This document shows positions 26,244-36,000 of a stretch of 64,000 nucleotides of DNA, piece after piece. The stretch spans positions 2,198,647 to 2,262,646 of the forward strand of contig JAYKAV010003443.1 of assembly GCA_035582835.1 (NCBI GenBank). Direction: 5' to 3'. The notes beneath the pieces were generated by a model that had not been told where the DNA came from, made no database searches, and saw nothing but the letters and a program-made list of their open reading frames with translations. The stretch is from Phoebastria nigripes. Taxonomy: Eukaryota; Chordata; Aves; Procellariiformes; Diomedeidae. Both the position numbers and the translations under genes were made by a program. Within the stretch, counting starts at the first letter, position 1, and every line of letters begins with the position of its first letter.

Positions 26244-26750
26244 CCCAGGGGCCCCGCCGCCGGCCGGGAGGGGCGGGCGAGCCGGGGGCGCCACAGCCCA
26301 GGCTCGCGCTTCCAGCCCTCCCGCCGCGGGCAGCCTAACGGCCAGTAACGGCCGGGGCGCGAGGGAGCCCCGCGGGAGGCGGGCGGGGGGGGTGGGGGGC
26401 AGGAGAGCCGCTGACCTCCTCCCCCGCCGCCACACACAGAGTGCCGGCGGAGACCCACCCTCGCAGCCGTGGGGCGGCGGAGAGAGGACGGGCGCTGCAG
26501 GGGGCCGACACGCACCCTCCCGCGGCCGCCGCTCCCCCCCCCACCCGAGTTATCAAACACCGCAACGCAGAGAGCATCCGCCCGGCGCCGCCGGCCAGCC
26601 CCGAGCGGGGCGAGAGGCGGCCGCAGCGGTAGGCCCAGCACCCTCCCCTCCCCACGGCGGGCGGATTACCGGCGGCGAAATCCACTCCGCGCCCCGCTAG
26701 CCGAACCCGTCCGCTTTTCCCAGGGCATCACCGGCTGCGCATGCGCACCG
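26244..26750 (-). other. CLGN: Inferred non-coding first exon region of CLGN
   Basis: The coding start exon begins just after a splice acceptor, so at least one upstream non-coding exon is needed. Within the CpG island the minus strand has a good donor at the 26244 boundary (GGG|GTGAGT) and a weaker one near 26664 (GTAATC). No TATA box is evident, so the transcription start, or several starts, probably lie in about 26.3-26.75 kb. This is a region, not a measured exon. Confidence 0.35.
26364..26402 (+). other. G-run cluster with G-quadruplex potential
   Basis: Plus-strand runs of three to eight G separated by one to three bases (GGCGGGCGGGGGGGGTGGGG and on). Such a pattern can fold into a G-quadruplex; here the G-rich strand is the one opposite the CLGN RNA. 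No direct evidence of folding. Confidence 0.4.
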
Positions 26751-26811
26751 CCTCCCCCGACGCTGCCGGGGATGCGGCCGCCGAGGAGCAGGTGCTGCCG
26801 CTCCGCCCAAG

Positions 26812-27007
26812 CCAATCAAGGCGCAGCAGGCGCGGCCCTGCCCAATCGGCGCGCGAACCACGACCTCCACGAGCCGCCGCCGAGCGTGTGGGGGCGAGGA
26901 CGGCGGGCAGGTAGCCGCGCCAATGGAGGGCGCCCTCCGTCCGGCGTGCGCCAATCGCGGCTCGGCCCGCGGACGTCAGCCTCCCCGCACGTGGTGCCCG
27001 AGCCAAT
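26812..27007 (+). promoter_or_regulatory. Cluster of five CCAAT boxes
   Basis: CCAAT occurs at 26812, 26842, 26920, 26951 and 27003, all on the plus strand (ATTGG relative to CLGN), each in a GC-rich setting typical of NF-Y sites. NF-Y is central to many ER chaperone promoters. The classical ER stress element is CCAAT-N9-CCACG; here the nearest case is CCAAT at 26842 followed after 11 bases by CCACG at 26858, so spacing is not canonical. Confidence 0.65.
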
Positions 27008-27257
27008 CGCCCGGCGGGGCCTTCCCAAGCTGCCCCTCGGCTTCGCCGCGGCGACGCCATTTGGCGCCTGGGCCCGCCCGGGGGGTGACACTGCNGTCCG
27101 CCCCGCCACAATTTGCCCCTTCCCCGGCCTTGGCGCCAAAGGCTCTGCCCCGCCTTGAGGAAAAGTTGCGAGGACAGACAGCAAATTCAGTAGCGTTGGG
27201 TCTGACGCGCATCGGTGCGTGCTCCAGCGGGGAGTTTTTTAGATACACTTTGCTGTC

Positions 27258-27386
27258 ATGGCCACGGTCAGTGGGACCTTACGATGTTTACCCGTGGTGG
27301 TGTCGTCGTGCTCCACGCACCTGTGGTCAGTGAACAGGACGGATAAAGACGTGGCGGCTTCTCCATTGCTAATTGGAGGAATTTAG
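27258..27386 (+). other. Small open reading frame beside the CpG island, divergent from CLGN
   Basis: ATG with G at -3 and G at +4 (good Kozak context) opens a 42-residue frame, MATVSGTLRCLPVVVSSCST to LLIGGI and TAG. The first 30 residues have Arg but no acidic residue until later, a little like a mitochondrial presequence. It lies just outside the CpG island on the strand opposite CLGN, where a divergent transcript would run. Not recognised as any known protein; it may be chance. Confidence 0.2.
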
Positions 27387-28704
27387 CTCCTATTAACAAA
27401 GCCCTTTAATACAATTGGAGACTCAGTCTAGCGATCCAATCTACGTTTGAGGGATCGCTAGGTGGAGCAGCTATTGCATTAATGCCTGACTGATTTTTTG
27501 AAAGCCTCACCCAGGCCTGCTGAACACGGCAGGTTACTGCCCTGAGGAGCTTTCTGTCTTGGCTCAAGTTGTATCTTTACACTCTGGGCAGTGTACAATT
27601 TATGAGCATTTAAAATGTTACCCATGGCACCGAGACTTGAAATGTGCAGAGAGGGCTGAGACAAAAGCAATTCCTTGAGAGATCATGAGGAACATAGAAG
27701 TTGTTCTAGCTGCCCAGCTGCTGACAAACTGGGTCAGGGTTTGGTATGTTTGCATGTGACACTGTGTCACTTGACGACTCACATCATCAAAGCCTTCCTC
27801 CTAGCCAAAGGCTGCAGGGGTTGCCGTCCTCATTTCAAGCTCAACGTTAGTTCTGGACACCAACCATCACGCCAATATTTGTGAGATGAACCATATAACT
27901 ACAGCCACTGCCTTCCATTCTTACTGTTGAATCTCTTTGAAGGGTCCATCTGCAACTCTTCACTGACGACTGCTTTTGAAAAGTACGCTCCTATGCAGCC
28001 AAGGGCATGTGTCATGGCAGTATCAGCCATCCCCTCAAATGCAGGCAGATTTCACTGCCCAAGAAATTCTTATTAAGGCACATATGCAGAGCTTTTCTTT
28101 CTATTGCCTATGAAACTGAGGGTCTGTGAAAGAAAAGAAGGAAGGAAATACCAGAGATGTTGATAGCCATAAGAAAAAGTGGTACTTTTTTCTCATAACT
28201 CTAAGCCTCTTTCAGCCAGCGCTCAGGCCACAAGAATCTGTTTTATGTTATTTGATTCTTACCATGTTGAGGAAACTGTCTTTTGGACATAACAATTATG
28301 GCCTATACACCATTAAGCTAAGCTTCTCCCCTCCTAAAATAATTTATAACTTCAGATAATTGTTACAGATTTCTCCATTTGGTTTATGTCTACCACATAT
28401 TAGTTTGTTGACTCAGAACTGTTCAGAGTTACCATTAGAATGTGTAATATGAATTGAAAATCCAAATGCTCATATTCATTTTTGTGATATTCTGCCTTTC
28501 AAGTACTATAAGGTCATTGTAAACTAACGCACAAGCTTAAAGCTTACATTGTTTATACTTCTCTTTTGATAGTGTCATCAAAACTTAAGATTGCCATAGA
28601 TTATTATGATTACAAGCTCCAAAGAGCAATGTAAACTTCACAACTTAAACGCAGTGCATATTTATGTCACAGAAAAGCNGAACAATTTCTTCTCTTATTA
28701 AGGC

Positions 28705-28900
28705 TTAGCTAGAGTTGTCTAAAGATTGACGTTTCTGTAGGACTATGGCACCATTTCTCAATCATATGATTCTATGATTCTAATGCTGATCAGAAAGATC
28801 TGTTATGCCTTAATTCAAATCCCTACTTAATGTACTTTTGAGAAATGATACCATAGTCCTACAGAAACTTCTGTAGACATCTTTAGACATCTCTAGCTAA
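28705..28900. repeat. Long imperfect inverted repeat (hairpin element) with A tail and possible target duplication
   Basis: Left arm 28705-28760 and right arm 28839-28900 are reverse complements over about 56-62 bases. The inner 30 bases (GTTTCTGTAGGACTATGG onward) differ at two positions; the outer segment TTAGCTAGAG-TGTCTAAAGAT has one mismatch; a 4 versus 10 base difference lies between. The loop is about 78 bases. The right arm runs into about 14 A, and ATTAAGG occurs on both outer sides (28697-28703 and 28913-28919). Confidence 0.85.
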
Positions 28901-31900
28901 AAAAAAAAAAAAATTAAGGAATGTTCTTGAGCAATCCATTATGAAACAAAGACAGATTAAAACTATCCTCACAGCTTGAAATACACATACATGCTTTTAG
29001 AAGCGATTGCAGAATTAAAGGTTTCTGCTTACTGCAGAATTAATTCTTAATATTCCTACCATTCATTGTAAGGCATCTATGAAAGATTTATCTGGAATCT
29101 TACGTTTATGCAAATAAATAATAGTTTAAAAAAAACCAAACCACAACCCAAACCACTCTCAGACAAGACAATTAGTTTGCGCAACCAGTAATACAGCTGA
29201 CAAATGTGTGATTTATGAGTAATAGAAAAAGTAAATGTTGGAGAAAATTCGGATCCTTGTGTAGGGGACACTATCCACTTACTTCCTCAAACCTGTGAGA
29301 GAGGAGATTTTCAATTCAATAAGCAAATACATCTTCAGCTTTGGATTAAATATCTCCTAATTAATTTTAATAGATATTCCTGTTAAGAGTCTAGTCTTTT
29401 CTCAGTGTACATTTAGCATCCATTAGCATTTACAGTAGATGCGTGCTTGTATTAAGCTGTGCAAAAAGTCATAGTGACACTGATGGGATTAGGGGCCCAC
29501 GTAATTTAACGGAAGTAAAAACATTTTAAAAAATTGGTAAAGCCAAGTTCATAACTGCCTTTGGTATTGAAGACAAATGTTAGCATTCCCCTTTCAAAAG
29601 TCCCTCAAAAGATTTAAGACAAGAATGGAGACACACCGTTCAGAGAAATGAGTAACTGCGCTCCAGTGAAAGTCAAAATGGGTTGAATAAACCGTCATTA
29701 ATATTGAATTAGCTTGAAAAACGTGCTTTTTTCCCATACAGGCATTTAACCTGATTAAGTACATGTACAATCAGCCTGAGGTAGTTGATATTTTCGAGAT
29801 TATGTTTTAAACCACATGAAAGTACTGAAGTAAAATTTCCTACTGAAGGAGCTTGGTGATCTGGTATGGAATCTGAAACTCCTTTCGTAGTTGTTTTTTG
29901 ACTTCGGCTTACTGCCTTTGTTTTTGTAAGTTACAATCACAACGCCTNCACTGCGAAAACCAGTCACCCGTAAAGTTAGAGGATGTTCCTTATCCCCTGG
30001 ATCCATTACCTGAAGCTTCCCATGAGGAGGCCTCTTTGCAGCCTTTAAACTGGCTTCAGAGCTGTGGTGTGCGAAGGCGCGTCCAGGCTCAGTGCATAGG
30101 ATTATTAAATGGAAAACCACAGGTAGGAACTTGCTTGCAGGATGGAAAGGAAGCTGCANGTGTTCTGTAACCGCTCCTTGCCTAACAGAGACTGTTATGA
30201 ACAAACCCAGCTAATTCACTCGCCAGTGGTGGTTGTTGCTATTAACATGCAAAAGTACGTAAGCGTACTTCCATTAGACTCCACTGTCTTAAACTTCCTG
30301 GGGCTGTAACGCTCGCTATTCAGCTATCACTTCTTCAGTGAAAATCCAGAGTTCCTCTCATGAGGTTCCTTTGGTTTTATAGTGGAGCTGTGGTTCTGCA
30401 GACTGTGCAAGAAACCTCTGCACTCAACAAAGCACAGGGAAGAATCAGGACTAAGCAAAATTTTACTTTAATGGTGCATATGCAAGCATTCATTATTTAC
30501 TATGTCAACATTTAAAACCTCGTTTACATCAAAGTGATGGCAAGTGTATTCTGTGATTGCAATGGTTATGTAAAATATGTGAAAATAGAAACAGAATGAA
30601 TGAAGCACAAAGCTGGCAGTGCAGAATGAAAAAAATTATATTTACAAAATATTTACAAAAAGTCCAGTCACTTCCTAATATAATTTCAGGTATTCTGATG
30701 AGCTTTTTGAAATTACCCTTCAACAGTTAGAGTGAAATCTCATTTCACTGTGAAAATACGAGTTTTTGGTAACAAAATCAATTACCTTAGTATTTTCTGT
30801 GTTTTCACTATTAATAATTGCTCTGAAATGTCCTCCTTACAGTGACACTTCCCCGTAACAAGTGAGTGTAAGGCAGCCTGAATGCAGACACTGCTTCCAG
30901 CTTGTGACTTGACAATGGCAAAAGAAGATTTAAGTTTTTACTAGATCACGCATTTAGTAAAATGTTCTACAAGAAATCTTCTTTCTACTTTGATTTCTAC
31001 TTCTTTCATCTTTCGATAGCAGATGAAACAGGCCTTAGAAGAGGGCAATTCAGACTATAGAGTTACAGTACATTTACAAGAACTTGCCATTCTGAAGCGT
31101 TTGACAAGATCCTGAAGCTGAAGATAATCCCCATAACACGATGTGATTTCAGTGAGAGTACTAAAAGCTATGATATGCTAAGAACTGAACTAAGGCGTCA
31201 GGAGAAGACCTACACTTTAATCATTTTCATACCCATACACGTTTCTAAAGCTCTGCAGGGAAAAAACCCAAGTGTTCTGTAGGTTATCTGTTGCTTTGCC
31301 TTTTTGGGTAGAGGGCCCTATTCACTTCCATTTGTTTTTCCCCAAAGATGCTAAAGCACTTCAGGTCAAGAGAGAGAATGACTTCAGAGAACTCAATTTT
31401 GTCTTCCCTTAATGTAATCTAAGTTGCGTTTTATCCCCTAGTACAAGTTTTCGTGACTAAATGTTTCAGACTCCTGTATCAGCAGAGAAAAAGATGATCT
31501 GAAAGGCGATTCTGAGCAGGGTCAGAGGGAGGCGGCTCTGCCCTTCTCGTGCCAGGTAGTTCAATGCAGAGCCACTTTATTTCCCTTCTTTCCCTAGTTG
31601 CAGTTTTAGCCACTGCTTTTTAACGATCCACTGGTCTCAGTTTCACTCAACCCTTCTTTTTACTGTAAGTGCTGATGGATAAAGGTGTCCCTCTGTGTAT
31701 CTCTAAGCACTCTGGAGTACTGCATTAGTTCTTAACCTGCATTAAACTCTTAACCTAATGAAGGCTGCAGTATTTGGTCCAAGAAATACGTGCATGCATA
31801 TGTACGTATAGATATCTACACGCACATATATAGCACCACAGTATATAAAGAATACTGTAAATTATCAAAATATTATTAGAGGTGGTCTTTAAAAAAACAC

Positions 31901-32279
31901 CCTTCTGAACTGTTTTAATGTAAGAAAATTAATTTCATCTTATTCTAAATAAAAATACTCTTGCATTAAGAATACAATTCTACATTAATTTAACCCATTT
32001 AATACAAATCCATGCAAAAGTGTACAGTGCAGCTTATTTCTCGCTGTCTGCTGTTAGGATGCAATGCATGGGCAGGAGAATGAGGGTGCAGTCATGCTTC
32101 AAGTGCTAAGGAAGTGATACAGGAATTCTGCACATGAACAGGTAGATGTCCAAGGCAGATTGTCATTTCCCAAAAACATTTCAAATGAGACTACTGTGGT
32201 TTACCTTTTATTTTCAAATTTATGTTGAGTTTTGCCTTGTGACCAGGATTTAAGTATCAGTACACATTGATTATCAAAT

Positions 32280-33063
32280 TATAGGATCCAAAATTTTATT
32301 TAAATAGATTTTCTTTCTACAAAAATATAGTTACACATAATACCCTTATTATTTCCTGTAGTTAATTCAATGCACAATTCTCTGAAAAGTTTTACAATCC
32401 TCCGAACAATACCTGTTTAAGTTTCAAGTTATTCAAGTGGTAACTTGTAGGCACTTCCCATTTAAAAAAATATTAAACGTAACTTATTAAACTACTTAGG
32501 CTACATTAAGGCTGAAACACACTTCTTCTCTTAAGTTTGAGATCCATTTTCGTATTGTAAAGTTGTTCCTATCTCTGTGGACTGCTCTAAATACTTGCAA
32601 TGAATATTGACAACTTTTCCTTCAGTTCTACTTTCCCTCCAAAATTGACCAGTGTTCTTAGCGGAGTTGAAAACTGTGTCCTTAATATTTTTCAAAAATG
32701 TCCATATTCTTAGTTCTGGTGAAACTTATCATACTTTTACGCTTTAGACCCTGAGACAGTCTGTAACGCCTTATCAATTGTTTATAATAATATATATTGA
32801 ATGTTGCCAAACTAAGGTGAGATTTTTATATATGACACCTTACTCAAGAACATTTTATAGAAATTACTAACATAATTGGGTTCTGTATAGCTTTTAATAT
32901 TTTTTATATAAAGATTTAATAGTTACCTCAACTCTTTCCTAATACACAGTATCAAGAATTAAATGGGTTTGGATTTGTTCTTTTTACCCAGCCAGTTTTT
33001 TGTGGCTGTTAGCCTAGTTTTCAAACAATCTGTAACAGGTGACACGTCAAAAATGTATTTTTT
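32280..33063 (-). other. MGAT4D: Probable MGAT4D 3' untranslated region
   Basis: Sequence following the stop codon on the minus strand, AT-rich. Candidate signals are ATTAAA near 32892 and AATAAA at the complement of 32295-32300. Length uncertain; another AATAAA complement exists near 31575. Confidence 0.4.
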
Positions 33064-33090
33064 TCAGTTTTCAGATGTCTTGATAAGTAC
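33064..33090 (-). CDS. MGAT4D: MGAT4D last coding exon
   Basis: Encodes VLIKTSEN and a TGA stop, closely parallel to the IHIKKATN ending of MGAT4A. A strong acceptor (TTTTGTTTTTTTCAG) precedes it. The 3' untranslated region continues to lower coordinates; a candidate AATAAA signal is the complement of 32295-32300. Confidence 0.9.
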   Translation of the reverse strand, partial: VLIKTSEN

Positions 33091-36000
33091 CTGAAAAAAA
33101 CAAAATATATTATTTTCTAAAATCTGCAGAAGCATTGCCTAAGCCATCAGCTTTTCCCTCCTTCCAACTATGCTTATAGTTTAAGGCTGTAGTAATTCTC
33201 TTCAGTGACTTCTGCTGAATATTTTCTACTTATGGGTTCACACACATTCAGACACCTGGGAGAAACTTGAAGAATAAAAAAATCACATGTTCATCTGAAA
33301 ATGTTTGCATATTATAATTAATATCCAAGATGGTGACTGAAAAAAGCTAGAAAAGCCTCCCTGTCTCCTTTGGTTGGTTTGCTTGTCATGACCCAAATTC
33401 TAGTGGCTATACTTACAGCATTGCAAAAACTGGAAAATCATCCCATTTGAGCATTTCCAGCACTTTTTCTATGAAGAAAATTTAACTTTTCCCCTGAATA
33501 ATTAATATAATTCTCCACTTCTGTGAGTTTTTCCACACAAAATCCCATTCAAAATTAAATAAAAATTAATGATTATCAATACTATATGATAGGAAGAACT
33601 GAAACTCATTTAATAAAGCTTTAATTAAAATGCTTTTATTAACACGCTTACCTCACTAAGTATTGCCCATACAGGAGAATCAGAATTGACTGATAAACGA
33701 ATAGCCTGTATTTTTCCTATTGACGGATTGATACTGCCTTCTGCAATTCCATTTTCAAAAGCCCCTAAATAAAAAATAAAACAAGACCCGTACAAACATC
33801 TATTAGAATGAAATACGCTTCCAAGTGAACTTATGCAAAAGCTCTAAATTACAAATTATAAATTAACTCCAGGGATACAACATTAGGGAAAAAAAATCTT
33901 TTGGAAAAGGTCAAACAGTAACAACTGATAGATAAAGCTATAAACAAGAAGAAGGATTCATTCCCTCAGTTACAGCCACGAGGAGCTGGAGAAGAATACA
34001 AGAAAATAAAGAACCTAGAGCTACAAATGTTAAAAAAGAAATTTAAATATGTTAGTAGTGACCATATACAGAAGGCACACATGGTCATGTTAAATAATCT
34101 AAAAGAGCTTTTCTGAGAAGTGTGATTATTTTTAAGAAGATATATTAGGAATCACGGACCAATTCTGATACGTTTCTTCACTAGTTCAATGCTTTTTAAC
34201 TAACCTTGTTAAACTGGCATAAAATCACTGCAGACAAATGAAAAACGCTCATCCCATGTATGATATTCATTTCCTATCAACTTGCATATGCAACTGTGAG
34301 TTGACAGCATTTTGGTTTGGATCTCTAATTAGAGCAAAACAGCCACGAGGAGGTGGGAGAGAGGTGCAAATCAAAGCAAACAAGAAGCCTTGGTGAGGTG
34401 AAAGTGGTTCATTGGGAGAAAAGAGCAATTATGTGGTGGAAGAGGCAGAAGAAAGCGACAAGCAAAGCAGATCTCCCAATAGTCCATTTTTGTTCACACA
34501 GGGACATTTTAGTTTAGGTAAATAGTAGAAACCAGGCCTTGGCAAGCATGTGGAGAACCTGCAGTTCATTTAAGCGAAGTCACACACCACCCTGAGGAAG
34601 GAAGAAGGGGAAGCAGGGGTGGGGGCAAAAAGGGGGAAGGTGCATTGCGTTATGCTTCATCTTCATCTCACGTTGGAGCACAAGTTAATGCTGTCGTAAT
34701 CATAAGAAATCCTTGTCTTCGGCTAAGGCTGCAAAATCCAAACGAGAATCAATTATCCTATTAAGACCTTGCAGAGACTGCAGTTAGTTTTTCTTCTAAT
34801 TAGATGCCTTGGCTTTTGCCATTGCTGGTAGGGTTCTTCACTACTTAAAACAAAACAGGATAGTCATTGGTCAGACATCACATACTATAATATGCAGTAG
34901 CGCAAAGGGTTTCTTTTCCTTACTAGTTCACCTTGGAATGTTGTATTTATTACAGAGTTAATGAAATTCTCAAATGCAGAAACATTTTATACGTAAGAAC
35001 AAAATTTCTGGTTTTGAAGTGACAATAAACAATTTACCTATTTTTAAATATCCGTCTTTGGTTGCTGGGTAGTTAAATTTACTTCCATTGTCAACCAGTT
35101 CTTTTCTTAGCATTTCCTGTAAAAAATAATAAAACAAAATCTCCAGAAATATTTTCTAGGGCATGGCATTTTATGCTGAACATCATTCTTAAAATGAAAT
35201 AGCACTGTATATTACAGCTGGAAATGAGAGACTTACATCAGCTGGCAACACTTCCACGGTAGTGTTAAACAGTTTATCACCAGGGTGCTCCATGTTTCCA
35301 CTTCTGAAGAAGTACCTGATGATAAAGGTATATTATTTCCAGGTATTTTATACTTTAGAAAAGTTCTAGGGAAGTAGTTCTTTCCAGTTTTGAAGGAANG
35401 TTTCAAATACCTTTTCTTTAATCAGTTGTGGGCTATAGAGAACAGAAATAGGCATTGAAACTTTTCAATGTGTGACCAAACCATACTAGAGGCTTTTTAT
35501 TTTAAACAGAACAAGCATTAAAACCATCTTTCTCTGGAACCACGAATGCAAGTGTTCCCCCTTTTCAGTGCTCATGTTCCAAATAAATTAACTTTCCAGG
35601 TTTAAACGGTGTCATGGTTTCGGCTGGGATAGAGTTAATTTTCTTCCTAGTAGCTGGTACAGTGCTGTGTTTTGGATTTAGTATGAGAAGAATGTTGATA
35701 ACACGCTGATGTTTTAGTTGTTGCTAAGTAGTGCTTACACTAGTCAAGGACTTCTCAGCTTCCCATGCTCTGCCAGGTGCACAAGAAGCTGGGAGGGAGC
35801 ATAGTCAGGACAGCTAACCCAACTGGCCAATGGGGTATTCCATACCATGTGACNTCATGCCCAGTATATAAACTAGGAGGTGTGGTCTGGGAAGTAGTGA
35901 TTGCTGCTTGGGGATGGGCTGGGCATCGGTTGGCAGGTGGTGAGCAATTACATTGTATATCACTCATTTTGTATATGCTACTACTATTTTTTTTTAATTA

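Larger units (their letters stand above)
26030..27170. promoter_or_regulatory. CpG island promoter, presumably of CLGN
   Basis: About 1.1 kb of very GC-rich, CpG-dense sequence in an AT-rich setting, at the 5' side of CLGN. It carries five CCAAT boxes, a CACGTG E-box near 26987 and a GACGTC CRE-like core near 26973. Long open frames inside it on both strands are a by-product of GC content. A divergent plus-strand transcript is possible but not shown. Confidence 0.8.
27171..33063. other. Intergenic region between CLGN and the 3' end of MGAT4D
   Basis: About 5.9 kb with no convincing gene. It holds a 42-codon open frame at 27258-27386 beside the CpG island, the inverted repeat at 28705-28900, an unrecognised minus-strand open frame at 29800-30204, and presumably the MGAT4D 3' untranslated region at its right end. 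The rest is AT-rich single-copy-looking sequence. Confidence 0.6.

Noticed and set aside
26842..26862. Canonical ER stress element
   Set aside because: Spacing between CCAAT and CCACG is 11 bases, not nine; kept only as a near match.
25821..27333. Many long overlapping open frames on both strands
   Set aside because: They lie in the CpG island, where stop codons are rare by composition; the proteins are low-complexity Pro/Arg/Gly/Ala and overlap in all frames.
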